64,000 nt of DNA from Holophagales bacterium (GCA_016699405.1 CP064972.1:5115501-5179500), one strand, 5' to 3'; shown: positions 1 to 7,864, numbered from the stretch's first letter. The notes: generated by a model from the letters alone, not told the origin. Made by a program: numbers and translations.

Positions 1-274
1 CCAGCCCCTCGCTGTAGCACGCGGCGGCGAGGACGCCCGGCACCTTGTTGGCCGCCATCGCCGATCCGATCCCCGCGCCGTCGACGACGATGCCGACCTC
101 GCAGGTCCCCGAGGCGACACGTCGGGCCACCGCCTCGGCGAAGACGGGATAGTCGACCGCCGCCGTTCCGGCCGTGCCGCAGTCGTCGACCTGATGGCCC
201 TTCACGGCAAGGTGCTCGAGCAGCGCCTGCTTCAGCTCGTATCCGCCGTGATCAGCCCCGATCGCGATCCGCAA
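1..274 (-). CDS. rpiB: RpiB/LacA/LacB-family sugar-phosphate isomerase, 3' end cut by window edge
   Basis: The N-terminal 91 residues are present. They begin MRIAIGADHGGYELK and continue through DYPVFAEAV to GAGIGSAMAANKVPG, the classic RpiB fold signature. RpiB interconverts ribose-5-phosphate and ribulose-5-phosphate in the non-oxidative pentose phosphate pathway in the cytosol. The start is TTG at 274: an in-frame TGA at 292-290 excludes anything further upstream, and a purine-rich GGGAGAGGG lies 6 nt before it. The usual catalytic Cys of the ICGTGIG motif (Cys66 in E. coli) is Asp (D65) here, so the substrate or the catalytic base may differ. About 60 C-terminal residues lie outside the window. 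The family call is firm; the exact substrate is not. Confidence 0.85.
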   Translation of the reverse strand, partial: MRIAIGADHGGYELKQALLEHLAVKGHQVDDCGTAGTAAVDYPVFAEAVARRVASGTCEVGIVVDGAGIGSAMAANKVPGVLAAACYSEGL

Positions 275-320
275 CGCCAGCCCTCTCCCTCACGTTAGTT
301 GTTGAATCTCAAGGGGTCGA

Positions 321-328
321 ATCATAGC
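321..328 (-). promoter_or_regulatory. -10 element for rpiB (TGCTATGAT)
   Basis: On the minus strand TATGAT (326-321) is preceded by TGC, giving an extended -10. It lies about 45 nt upstream of the TTG start, so this gene has a normal leader with a Shine-Dalgarno-like GGGAGAGGG. No convincing -35 is visible. Confidence 0.5.
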
Positions 329-464
329 ACCCGGCCGCGGGCGGGCTGTGGCCGGCGAGAGCTCCCCGCCCGTGCAGTACCATCGCGGGAGAGGATTCGA
401 AGACGATGAGCCGCTCCACCGTTCGACCCCAGGTGTCTCGCGCCACGCGCTGCCGCGGCTGCCG

Positions 465-1676
465 ATGAACGAGGCCTCACCCCGGGAGCGGATCGGCACG
501 GAGGCGCTCGCCCTCCTCGAGGAGCTCTGCGCCATCTCCTCGCCGAGCGGCGACCGACAAGGGCTCGGGCGGATGGCCGAGCGGCTCGCCCGGGCCTTCG
601 ACGAGGTCGGACTGCCATCGCGGATCGAGCTCACCGGAGCCGACGCGTTGCCGCTGCTGCTCGCCGGGTCGCCGGAGTGCGCGGGGGCCCTGCTCGTCGC
701 CGGTCACCTCGACACCGTCCTTCCGGCCATCCGACCGCGGCGTGAAGCGGATCGGCTCGTCGGCACCGGCGCGATCGACATGAAGGGCGGCCTCGCGGCG
801 TTCTGGGGCGCGCTCGCGCTGCTGCGGGCCGAGGGAACGGTGACCGGCGCCTGGCCTGCCGACTGGGGCCTCGTCGCGACGCCGGACGAAGAGGTCGGCG
901 GAGCCGTGACGCGACGGACACTGGCGCGCTTCGGCGGGAACGCTCGTGCGCTCTGGGTGCTCGAGCCCGGGGCGCGTCGCGACGACGAGGGCGAGACGCT
1001 GGTCGTCGGCCGGCGCGGGGTCGTTCACTTCCACCTCGGGATCGACGGTCGCGCAGCACATGCCGGGGTCGACTTCCCCTCCGGCCGCTCGGCGCTCGCC
1101 GCAGCCGCGGAGTGGGTGACGCGGGCCACCGCCCTCACCGCTCCCAGTCGTGGTCCGACGGTCAACCCGGCGCGCTTGGTCGCCGGCGAGGCCGCCGCAG
1201 TCGACGCGCCGGCGGCGCTTGCATCTCTCCTCGGCACCCCGCGCCAGGTCAACGTGGTGCCCGATCGCGCCCGAATCGACGGCGAGGCGCGCTTTTTCTC
1301 CGAGAGCGACGGCGAGGAAGTCACCGCCGAGCTCGCTCGGCTCGCCGACGAGATCGGTCGCTCCCGCGAGGTGCGTTGCGCGATCGACATCGGCGAGCCG
1401 ATCCCGCCGCTCGAGCTGACCGCCCTGCGTCTCGCCGCCGCCGAGCGTGCCGTCGCGCTCGCCGCCGCCCGCGGTTGGAACCTCGAGCTCGAAGACGACC
1501 GCGGCGGTATTTCGTTCCCGAACTTCCTTCCGGCCGGGGTCGCCCTCCCGGTTCTCGACGGCCTCGGTCCCGTCGGCGGCGGCATGCACACACGCGACGA
1601 GTTCCTCGACCTCGCCTCGTTTTCCCGGCGGGTCGAGCTCCTCGCCGATCTGCTCGCCGACGAGCTCGGACCCTAG
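465..1676 (+). CDS. M20 family metallopeptidase (CPG2/ArgE/DapE type)
   Basis: This 403-residue protein has the zinc-peptidase signature in order: GHLDTV (first metal ligands), GTGAIDMKGG (bridging Asp), DEEVGG (catalytic and metal Glu pair) and HTRDE near the C-terminus. A dimerisation (lid) domain lies between, around HFHLGIDGRAAHAG. Members hydrolyse or deacylate amino-acid or peptide substrates in the cytosol; the CPG2-like architecture does not fix the substrate. I chose ATG 465 because the extension from GTG 348 encodes low-complexity sequence. A possible -10 (TACCAT, 378-383) would leave a leader of about 75 nt. It is divergent from rpiB and convergent with the DMT transporter gene. 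Confidence 0.85.
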   Translation: MNEASPRERIGTEALALLEELCAISSPSGDRQGLGRMAERLARAFDEVGLPSRIELTGADALPLLLAGSPECAGALLVAGHLDTVLPAIRPRREADRLVGTGAIDMKGGLAAFWGALALLRAEGTVTGAWPADWGLVATPDEEVGGAVTRRTLARFGGNARALWVLEPGARRDDEGETLVVGRRGVVHFHLGIDGRAAHAGVDFPSGRSALAAAAEWVTRATALTAPSRGPTVNPARLVAGEAAAVDAPAALASLLGTPRQVNVVPDRARIDGEARFFSESDGEEVTAELARLADEIGRSREVRCAIDIGEPIPPLELTALRLAAAERAVALAAARGWNLELEDDRGGISFPNFLPAGVALPVLDGLGPVGGGMHTRDEFLDLASFSRRVELLADLLADELGP

Positions 1677-1718
1677 CGGGCGGCGTCCAATACGAGGGTC
1701 GAAGAGCCTGGCGACGTC

Positions 1719-2663
1719 TCAACTCCCGTCGGCGGACGCCGGGACAGGCGACCGGGTACGAACCACGACGGCGACCGCGCTCGGCTCAGACGGCAACGGG
1801 CCGGACGGCCGCAGTCGGCGCCCCGCGAGCCCGAGGCTGCCGAGGATGCAGGCGAGTCCGAGGACCATGCCGCGGCTGACCGGCTCGTGCAGCAGGAGCG
1901 CTCCCCAGGCAAGCCCGAAGAGCGGGATGAGGTAGGTCACGGTCGAGGCGCCGATCGGCCCGACACGGGCGATCAGCCAGAAGAAGAGCTGATAGGCCAC
2001 GGCCGTCGAAAGGACCGCGAGCCCGACCAGTGCGGCGACCGCCGACGGGGCGACGGCATGCCGCGGCAGGGTCGCCAGGGCGGGCAAAGCGAGCCAGGCC
2101 GCCGCAGCAAGCTGCTGGCCGAGCGCGAGCGTCAAGACGGGAGCCCCGGCGAGGCGTCGACGCGAGTAGACGGACCCGCTCGCATAACAGAGCGCGGCCA
2201 GCAGCACCGCTGCCGAGCTGGCGAGCGTCGCGCGATCGAGCCCGACCGGCGACCAGCCGACGAGCAGTGCGACGCCGACGAGCCCCAGGAGCAGCCCCGC
2301 GACCCGCGCCGACGTCAGCCGCTCGCCGTAGCGGGCGGCGACGAGCGCGGTCAAGAGCGGCTGGACCGAGAGGAGGAGAGCAGCCATCGACGCCGTGAGC
2401 CTCACTTCGGCGGCGGCGATCAACGCAAAGGGTGCGGCTGCATGCACCAACCCGAGCAACAGGAGCCTGCCCCAGTACGGCCGGAGCACGACCTGGACGC
2501 CGCGCACCTTCGCCAAGCCCCAGAGAAGCCCGGCGGCCAACACCACACGACCTTCCATGAGCGGAAAGGGACCGAGTGCCGGCGCGGCGACGCGGATGAA
2601 GAGGAACGAGGCTCCCCAGAGCGCGGCGAGCGCCAGGAGCGCGGCGAGCTCACGGCGGCCCAT
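1719..2663 (-). CDS. EamA/DMT-superfamily transporter
   Basis: This 314-residue membrane protein has about ten hydrophobic helices in two homologous EamA halves. The first starts LAALWGASFLFIRVAAP; the second contains ALCYASGSVYSRRR and VTYLIPLFGLAWGALLLHEPVS. Family members export small metabolites, often amino acids, across the inner membrane. The ATG overlaps the stop of the upstream DoxX gene by one base (TGATG), indicating translational coupling. The pair is divergent from a MocR-type regulator, which may control it. The substrate cannot be read from sequence. Confidence 0.85.
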   Translation of the reverse strand: MGRRELAALLALAALWGASFLFIRVAAPALGPFPLMEGRVVLAAGLLWGLAKVRGVQVVLRPYWGRLLLLGLVHAAAPFALIAAAEVRLTASMAALLLSVQPLLTALVAARYGERLTSARVAGLLLGLVGVALLVGWSPVGLDRATLASSAAVLLAALCYASGSVYSRRRLAGAPVLTLALGQQLAAAAWLALPALATLPRHAVAPSAVAALVGLAVLSTAVAYQLFFWLIARVGPIGASTVTYLIPLFGLAWGALLLHEPVSRGMVLGLACILGSLGLAGRRLRPSGPLPSEPSAVAVVVRTRSPVPASADGS

Positions 2664-3196
2664 CACTCGGCCTCCACGACCGGGGCGGCGTCCGAGCGAG
2701 GCAACGACGTTTTCGTCACCGGGGCCGGCAGAGCCGCCGGCGAGCAGCGTGCGAGCAGCAGCGCCGCCCCGGCCGCCGATAAGACCGAATAGTCGAGCGG
2801 CGACTTCAGACCGGCCGAGATCGCCATCGCGGTGCCGAACAGGAGCAGAAGCCCGGCGCTCGCCAAGGCCGTCGCTCGCGGCCAGACGGCCGCGAGGAGG
2901 AAGAGCCCCAGCGCCAGCTCGGCGGCGGTTGCGGCAGCGGCAAGGAAGGGGATCGTCCAAGCGGGCATGAAGGCGTTCACCTCGGCGGTTGCCGCCACGA
3001 AGCGGGCGTAGTTGCCGTAGCCGACGCCCTTGCCCCACCAGCCGAAGCGGCTGGCGATGCCGGAGAGGAATGCCGCCGCGAGCGCGACGCGGGCAAAGGG
3101 TGCAGCCAGTCGGTCGATTCCGTCGAACCAGGCGCCGCGGGCGGCATGGCCCGGCGGCTGGAGGAACTGCCGATGCTTCCGAGAGGTCGTTTTCAT
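2663..3196 (-). CDS. DoxX-family membrane protein
   Basis: This protein of about 177 residues starts MKTTSRKHRQF and has four hydrophobic segments. It contains the DoxX-like stretches RVALAAAFLSGIASRFGWW, PFLAAAATAAELALGLFLL and TAMAISAGLKSPLDYSV. DoxX proteins are small inner-membrane proteins linked in various species to redox or thiosulfate-quinone functions; no specific role is implied here. A longer start at 3238 is possible, but it would begin inside the divergent promoter region. The C-terminal 30 residues are hydrophilic. It is the first gene of a two-gene operon with the DMT exporter, opposite a MocR regulator. Confidence 0.75.
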   Translation of the reverse strand: MKTTSRKHRQFLQPPGHAARGAWFDGIDRLAAPFARVALAAAFLSGIASRFGWWGKGVGYGNYARFVAATAEVNAFMPAWTIPFLAAAATAAELALGLFLLAAVWPRATALASAGLLLLFGTAMAISAGLKSPLDYSVLSAAGAALLLARCSPAALPAPVTKTSLPRSDAAPVVEAE

Positions 3197-3220
3197 GGTG
3201 CGAGAATGACCGCTCACCGG

Positions 3221-3260
3221 TACAATCAGAAGATCCATTTTCTAGATTCCGACTAGTCCA
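3221..3260 (+). promoter_or_regulatory. Divergent promoter/operator region between DoxX and MocR genes
   Basis: The 67-nt gap between the two divergent starts holds a good plus-strand -10 (TACAAT, 3221-3226). It also holds two CTAG tetramers 7 nt apart at 3242-3256, within CTAGATTCCGACTAG. MocR-type regulators commonly bind their own divergent region. Assigning this particular repeat as the operator is inference. Confidence 0.35.
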
Positions 3261-3263
3261 TTC

Positions 3264-4793
3264 ATGGCGAAACGGATCAGCACGCTCCCCCTCGCGCTCC
3301 CCCCGCGCCCGACGCGAGCCGGTGCGGTGCACTGGCTCGTCGACGCCCTGCGCCACCGCATCCTCGCGGGGCAGCTCCGGCCCGGGCAGCGGCTCCCGGC
3401 GAGCCGCGACCTCGCAGCGCACTATCGCCTGGCGCGCGGCACGGTGGTGAGCGCCTTCGAGCAGTTGGCTGCCGAAGGCTACGTCGTCGCCACCGTCGGC
3501 TCCGGAACGCGGGTGAGCGAGGTCCTGCCCGACGATCTGCTGCGGGCGCCGCGGGCCAACCCTCGCCGGTCCGCCGAGGAGGTGCACCCACCCCGCCGCC
3601 TCTCACGCTTCGCCCGGCAGTCTTCGCTCCTGCGGGGCAATCAGCCGCGCCCGCTCTGCGCCTTTCGCGCCAACGAGCCAGCGCTCGATCGCTTTCCGAC
3701 AGGCCTCTGGGCGCAGGTCACCGGACGGCGCCTCCGCCGCCTCGACCCGGATCTCCTGGTCGGCTGTGATCCCGCCGGCTACCGGCCGCTCCGCGAGGCG
3801 GTGGCCGACTACCTGCGCTCGTCGCGCGGCGTCTCCTGCGAAGCGGAACAGGTGCTCATCCTCTCCGGCTCCCAGGAGGCGCTCGACCTGGCGTCGCGCA
3901 TCCTCATCGAGCCGGGCGATCGGGTCGCGCTCGAAGAGCCGGGCTACCCGGGTGCCCGGCGGGTCTTCACCGCACACGGCGCGAAGATCGTGGATACGCC
4001 GGTCGACGCCGACGGGGTGGTCGTCGACGCGGCACGCTGGCGTGGTGTTCGCCTCGCCTACCTCACCCCGGCGCACCAGTACCCGCTCGGCATCGCCCTG
4101 TCCCTCGCCCGTCGCCTCGAGCTGCTCGACTGGGCACGACAGAGCGGGGCGATCCTCTTCGAGGACGACTACGATTCCGAGTTCCGCTACGCTGCGCGCC
4201 CGCTGCCGGCCCTTCAGGGGCTGGATCGGCACGGCGTCGTCTGCTTCGCCGGCTCGTTCAGCAAGGTGCTCTTCCCGTCGCTTCGCCTCGGCTACCTCGT
4301 CGTCCCGCCGGCGCTCGTCGAGCCCTTCTCCACCGTCAAGTCCGTGGTGAGCCGTCATGCACCGCTGCTCGACCAGGCGATCCTCACCGATTTCCTCACC
4401 GAGGGGCACTTCGGGCGCCACCTGCGCCGGATGCGCGAGATCTACTCCGGACGGCTCTCGGCGCTGCTCGACGCCGGTCGCGAGCACCTCGCCGGCCGGC
4501 TCAAGATCTCGCCGATCGAGGCCGGGCTGCAGACGGTCGGTTGGCTCGCTCCCGGCCTGCGGGCCGAGGAGGTCGAGCGTGCCGCCGCCGCAAGGGGTGT
4601 CGAGGTCATCCCGCTCTCTCGCTTCACTCGCTCCGCCGGACTCCCCGAAGGGCTTCAGCTCGGCTTTGCTGCCGTGGAGGTTCCCGAGCTCCGCCGAGGG
4701 GTTCGCGAGCTCGCCCGGGTGCTCGATCGCCTGGGCGGTGATCGCCGGGGAAGCCAGTCCGGGAGTCTAAAGCCCCCCGTCACAAGGAGTTAG
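3264..4793 (+). CDS. MocR/PdxR-type regulator: GntR wHTH fused to class I aminotransferase domain
   Basis: This 509-residue protein has two parts. Residues about 15-95 form a GntR-type winged helix (LRHRILAGQLRPGQRLPASR, then GTVVSAFEQLAAEGYV). The rest is a PLP-dependent fold-type I aminotransferase domain with FEDDYDSEFRY and the Schiff-base lysine K334 in GSFSKVLFPSLRLGYL. Such proteins are PLP- or amino-acid-responsive transcription factors (PdxR, GabR, TauR). The divergent DoxX-EamA operon is the likely target. Nothing in the window shows pyridoxal-synthesis or GABA genes, so the effector is open. The stop lies just before the phosphate-regulatory intergenic region. Confidence 0.88.
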   Translation: MAKRISTLPLALPPRPTRAGAVHWLVDALRHRILAGQLRPGQRLPASRDLAAHYRLARGTVVSAFEQLAAEGYVVATVGSGTRVSEVLPDDLLRAPRANPRRSAEEVHPPRRLSRFARQSSLLRGNQPRPLCAFRANEPALDRFPTGLWAQVTGRRLRRLDPDLLVGCDPAGYRPLREAVADYLRSSRGVSCEAEQVLILSGSQEALDLASRILIEPGDRVALEEPGYPGARRVFTAHGAKIVDTPVDADGVVVDAARWRGVRLAYLTPAHQYPLGIALSLARRLELLDWARQSGAILFEDDYDSEFRYAARPLPALQGLDRHGVVCFAGSFSKVLFPSLRLGYLVVPPALVEPFSTVKSVVSRHAPLLDQAILTDFLTEGHFGRHLRRMREIYSGRLSALLDAGREHLAGRLKISPIEAGLQTVGWLAPGLRAEEVERAAAARGVEVIPLSRFTRSAGLPEGLQLGFAAVEVPELRRGVRELARVLDRLGGDRRGSQSGSLKPPVTRS

Positions 4794-4816
4794 CGTCGCT
4801 GTCACCGGCCTGTCGC
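4777..4816 (+). promoter_or_regulatory. Candidate Pho box upstream of phoB
   Basis: Half-sites CCGTCAC (4777-4783), CTGTCAC (4799-4805) and CTGTCGC (4810-4816) are phased at multiples of 11 nt, matching the known PhoB half-site CTGTCAT with 4-nt spacers. The 5'-most half-site overlaps the end of the MocR gene. Unlike the boxes at ppk, the porin and pstS, I see no good -10 ten or eleven nt downstream. Its target promoter is therefore uncertain. Confidence 0.5.
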
Positions 4817-4823
4817 AGCGCGC

Positions 4824-5016
4824 TGTGGAAAAGGACGGCGCTGAAACCCCGTTGCAAGTCGCTGTAGCACAAAGAGATAGGAATAACTTATTTATAATCA
4901 ATAGCTTGCGCGGATTGCACAAGAAATTGGTCAATCTGCGCGCAACCCCCTGCCGGGGCGGGGTTGAGACCCTTCGACGACCCGTTTTCCACAGCCTTTT
5001 CCGCCGCGCCTGTGGA
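4824..5016 (+). repeat. Duplicated ~190-nt intergenic element, copy A (upstream of phoB)
   Basis: The blocks in order are TGTGGAAAAG (4824-4833), CGGCGCT, an AT-rich segment (4870-4905), TTGCACA (4915-4921), TTGGTCA (4927-4933) and a 31-nt block, TTTCCACA to CTGTGGA (4986-5016). The same blocks occur at the same offsets (within 2 nt) before phoR. The last block is 28/31 identical between copies. The two outer blocks contain inverted TTTTCCACA sequences, which match the DnaA-box consensus TTWTNCACA. The function is unknown. Confidence 0.7.
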
Positions 5017-5022
5017 TCGGCG

Positions 5023-5031
5023 TGCTAGCGT
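5023..5031 (+). promoter_or_regulatory. Extended -10 of phoB (TGCTAGCGT)
   Basis: The TAGCGT hexamer (5026-5031), preceded by TGC, ends 7 nt before the GTG at 5039. Transcription would start at or next to the start codon, giving a leaderless phoB mRNA. No Shine-Dalgarno sequence precedes the GTG, which agrees. Confidence 0.6.
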
Positions 5032-5038
5032 CCCGGCC

Positions 5039-5731
5039 GTGCGGAAGACGCGCCTTCTGGTCGTCGAGGACGAGCCCGACATCGCCGAAGTCCTGCGCTA
5101 CAACCTGGAGCGCGCCGGGTTCGCCGTCGAGCTCGAAGGGACGGGAGACGGTGCGCTCGCCGCGGTGCGCCGACAGCCGCCGGACCTCCTGCTTCTCGAC
5201 CTGATGCTGCCGGGCCTCGACGGCCTCGAGCTGACGCGGATGCTCAAGCGCGACCCGGCGACGGCGAAGTTGCCGATCGTCATGCTCACTGCCCGGGGCG
5301 AGGAGATCGACCGCATCGTCGGCCTCGAGCTCGGCGCCGACGACTACATCCCCAAGCCGTTCAGCCCGCGCGAGGTCGTCCTGCGCGTCCGCGCCGTGTT
5401 GCGGCGCCATTCGACTGCCGGCTCGACCGGGGAGGCGGCGGAAGCGGTCGAGGTCGGCACCCTGCGGCTCGATACCGGTGCGCACCGCCTGGAGATCCGC
5501 GGCAAGGACGTCGCCCTCACGGCCACCGAATTCCGGCTGCTGCAGACGCTGATGGAGCGCGTCGGCCGCATTCAGACGCGCAGTCGCCTGCTCGCCGACG
5601 TCTGGGGCTACAGCGAGGAGGTCGACAGCCGCACCGTCGACACCCACGTCCGGCGCCTGCGGCGCAAGCTCGGCGCCGAGGCCGACCGGATCGAGACGGT
5701 CATCGGCGTCGGCTATCGCCTGAAGCCCTGA
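5039..5731 (+). CDS. phoB: Phosphate regulon response regulator PhoB (OmpR family)
   Basis: This 230-residue protein has an N-terminal receiver and a C-terminal winged helix. The receiver has the acidic pair E10/D11, phospho-acceptor D54 in LLLLDLMLPG, and K106 in KPF. The winged helix contains ALTATEFRLLQTLMERVGR and SRTVDTHVRRLRRKLG. PhoB, phosphorylated by PhoR, activates Pho-box promoters under phosphate limitation. The assignment rests on family similarity plus the setting: phoR, phoU, pstSCAB, ppk and ppx all lie within 21 kb, although phoR is 11 kb away. I chose GTG 5039 over TTG 4964 because the upstream extension is the duplicated nucleotide element, and that element is read in a different frame in its phoR copy. 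Confidence 0.88.
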   Translation: MRKTRLLVVEDEPDIAEVLRYNLERAGFAVELEGTGDGALAAVRRQPPDLLLLDLMLPGLDGLELTRMLKRDPATAKLPIVMLTARGEEIDRIVGLELGADDYIPKPFSPREVVLRVRAVLRRHSTAGSTGEAAEAVEVGTLRLDTGAHRLEIRGKDVALTATEFRLLQTLMERVGRIQTRSRLLADVWGYSEEVDSRTVDTHVRRLRRKLGAEADRIETVIGVGYRLKP

Positions 5732-5744
5732 CCGGGGCGCCCCC

Positions 5745-7745
5745 TCAGTCACCCGCCGAAGCCGACCAGCCGGAGAGGTCGCCGGACTCGAAGCCGTCCG
5801 CGGCGACCGCGCTCGGCTCGAAACGCGCCGTCGCGCTGCGCGCCCCGTCGACCACCAGCGAACAGGCGAGCCGACCGTCGCAGTCGCCGCTCCAGCCGAC
5901 GAAGACCGACGGCGGTTCGGCCGCCGCCGAGAGCTCGACGGCCGTTCCTTCCGCGTAGAGCTCCGAGCAGTCCGCGCCGCAGGCGATGCCCGGCGGGGCG
6001 CTCGCCACCGACCCGCTCCCCGCCCCGCTTTTCGACACGGTGACCGCGAAGAGCCGCCCGAACGTCGCCCCGACCGTGCGGTCGGCGCTCATCTGGACGA
6101 CGCACCCCGCGCTGCCGAGGCAATCCCCCGACCAACCGCCGAAGAAGGAACCGGGATCGGCCACGGCGTCGAGCGTCACCCCGCTCCCCTCGAGGTAGAC
6201 CTGCTGGCAGTCGCCTGGACAGTCGATCCCCGCCGGAGCGCTCTGGACGCTTCCCGTGCCCAGGCCGAGAGGTGACACCTGCAGGAGGTAGGTGACGACC
6301 GGAAGATCGGGCGCCTCGTACGCTCCGAGGTCGCAGATCGGTTCGAGGTCCCCGTCGCCGTCACGCGGCCGGCCTTCGCCGCGCTGGTCGACGGTGAGCG
6401 CCACGTCGCTTCCGGCCTGCGGATCCCAGGCCACGCAGCCCGCCACGCTTCCGGCATCGAGCGCCGGACTGGTCGAGAGCAGGGCGTGGGTCGCCGTCGG
6501 CCCACCGTTCGCGGCGAGCGCGCCGAGGCCCGGGTCGAGCGGCGTCGCCAGCGTCCCGACCTGATCGAGCGCGCCGAAGACACTCGTGCAGCCGCTGTTG
6601 ACCCGGACGAGGTTCCAGCCCTCGGAGACGAGCGCCGCGCTGCCGCCGGTGCAGTCCTTGTCGTTCGTGCCCGCGGCGTTGCCGCCGAGGATCGTGGCAC
6701 GCAGACGGATCGTCCCCGCGCCTTCGCGCGCCAGCCCGCCGCCCGCGCCGCTCGCGGTGTTGGCGCTCACCGTCACGTTGCGCAGCCGGTCGACGACGCC
6801 GGAGCCGGGAGCGAGCAGGAGCCCGCCGCCGGTGTTCGAGAGGCCGGCCGCCGTCGAGCCGATCGTGTTGCCGCTGACCGTGACGTTGTTCAGCGTCGCC
6901 GCACCACTCGCCCAGATCCCGCCACCCTTGCCGTCCCGCCCGTTCGAGCACGACGGGATGCAGAACTGCGCTCCGTCACCGCTGGCGTTCCCCGAGACCG
7001 TGCTGCGCTCGACCAGGAGGCTTCCGAGGCTGTGGACGCCTCCGCCGTCGCCGCCGGCACCGGTCGGCGATCCGCCCCCGCCGCCGAGGTTGGATTCGAT
7101 CGTGCTGTCGGAGACGGTCGCGCTCCCGGCGTTGAACAGACCGCCACCGCGCCCTCCGGCCGGCGGGCTCGTCGGATTGCCCCCGCCCGCTCCGGCGCGG
7201 GAGAGCCGCACGGCCGAGCGCTGAACGACGAGTGTCGCTCCGCTGGCGTTGTAGATCGCGCCACCGTCGCCCCCGGCGGCGAGCACGTCGGCGGGCATCG
7301 AGCGCGCCTGACAGTCTTCGAGCACCACGTCGGCGAGGGTCAGCACCCCGGCGTTCTTCACGCACCCCCCGTGCGGATCACCGACGGCCGGCGCGCGCCC
7401 ACTGCGCAGGGTGAGCGCCCGCAGCTCGACGCTGCGCCCCGCGGCCACCGAAACGACACGCCCGACGACGTTGCCGCTCAGGGTGAGCGTCGCCGCTCCC
7501 GGCCCCTGGATCACGACATCGCTCGCCGGGGCGAGCTCGCCGAGCGTGAGGGTCATCGTGCCGCCGAGGCCGATGGCGACGGTGTCGCCGTTGCCCGCGC
7601 TCGCCAGTGCTTCGCGTAGCGAGCAGCCGGCGCCAGAGGCGCAGCCGTTGTTCTCGTCGACGAGGGTGGTGACCTGGATCGTGCTCCCCGAAACCGACGA
7701 GGCGACGGCGAGTCCGAAAGCGGTGAGCCAGCCGAACGTTCGCAT
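5745..7745 (-). CDS. Secreted CSLREA-domain beta-helix surface protein with C-terminal GFESGDLSGW tail
   Basis: This 666-residue protein starts with a signal peptide (MRTFGWLTAFGLAVASSVSG). The CSLREA motif (GAGCSLREALASA) follows, then a long Gly/Asn-rich parallel beta-helix with repeated 'S-T-V-S-G-N' turns (choice-of-anchor or polymorphic outer-membrane-protein style). Two InlB-B-like repeats near the C-terminus share GxGSVxSAPxGIxC and FFGGWSGDC/FVGWSGDC. The last residues are DGFESGDLSGWSASAGD, a tail also found in the FG-GAP protein at the window's right end. It is probably exported to or across the outer membrane; ligand and role are unknown. It is convergent with phoB, 13 nt apart. 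The ATG at 7745 places the signal peptide at the N-terminus. Confidence 0.8.
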   Translation of the reverse strand: MRTFGWLTAFGLAVASSVSGSTIQVTTLVDENNGCASGAGCSLREALASAGNGDTVAIGLGGTMTLTLGELAPASDVVIQGPGAATLTLSGNVVGRVVSVAAGRSVELRALTLRSGRAPAVGDPHGGCVKNAGVLTLADVVLEDCQARSMPADVLAAGGDGGAIYNASGATLVVQRSAVRLSRAGAGGGNPTSPPAGGRGGGLFNAGSATVSDSTIESNLGGGGGSPTGAGGDGGGVHSLGSLLVERSTVSGNASGDGAQFCIPSCSNGRDGKGGGIWASGAATLNNVTVSGNTIGSTAAGLSNTGGGLLLAPGSGVVDRLRNVTVSANTASGAGGGLAREGAGTIRLRATILGGNAAGTNDKDCTGGSAALVSEGWNLVRVNSGCTSVFGALDQVGTLATPLDPGLGALAANGGPTATHALLSTSPALDAGSVAGCVAWDPQAGSDVALTVDQRGEGRPRDGDGDLEPICDLGAYEAPDLPVVTYLLQVSPLGLGTGSVQSAPAGIDCPGDCQQVYLEGSGVTLDAVADPGSFFGGWSGDCLGSAGCVVQMSADRTVGATFGRLFAVTVSKSGAGSGSVASAPPGIACGADCSELYAEGTAVELSAAAEPPSVFVGWSGDCDGRLACSLVVDGARSATARFEPSAVAADGFESGDLSGWSASAGD

Positions 7746-7846
7746 CGCCGGTCTCCTGGAACGGGCCGCAGGGTCGTACCGCCATTGTAGACACGCATCG
7801 ACAGAACACAAGGGGCCCCGTCACGCCCCAGCGGACAAGGGGCTTT

Positions 7847-7854
7847 GCTACCAT
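7847..7854 (+). promoter_or_regulatory. Extended -10 of sixA (TGCTACCAT)
   Basis: TACCAT (7849-7854) is preceded by TGC and ends 10 nt before ATG 7865. This is the same geometry as several other genes here. An upstream ATG at 7853 lies inside the hexamer and so cannot be translated from this promoter. Confidence 0.5.
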
Positions 7855-7864
7855 GCTCGGAGCG

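Noticed and set aside
4824..5016. Chromosome replication origin at the DnaA-box-like sequences
   Set aside because: There are only two or three boxes, no dnaA, dnaN or gidA neighbours, and a second similar array before phoR. Kept only as one hypothesis for the duplicated element.
7818..7824. Single CCGTCAC half-site upstream of sixA as a Pho box
   Set aside because: There is no second half-site 11 nt away, and the distance to the -10 does not match the ppk and porin promoters.
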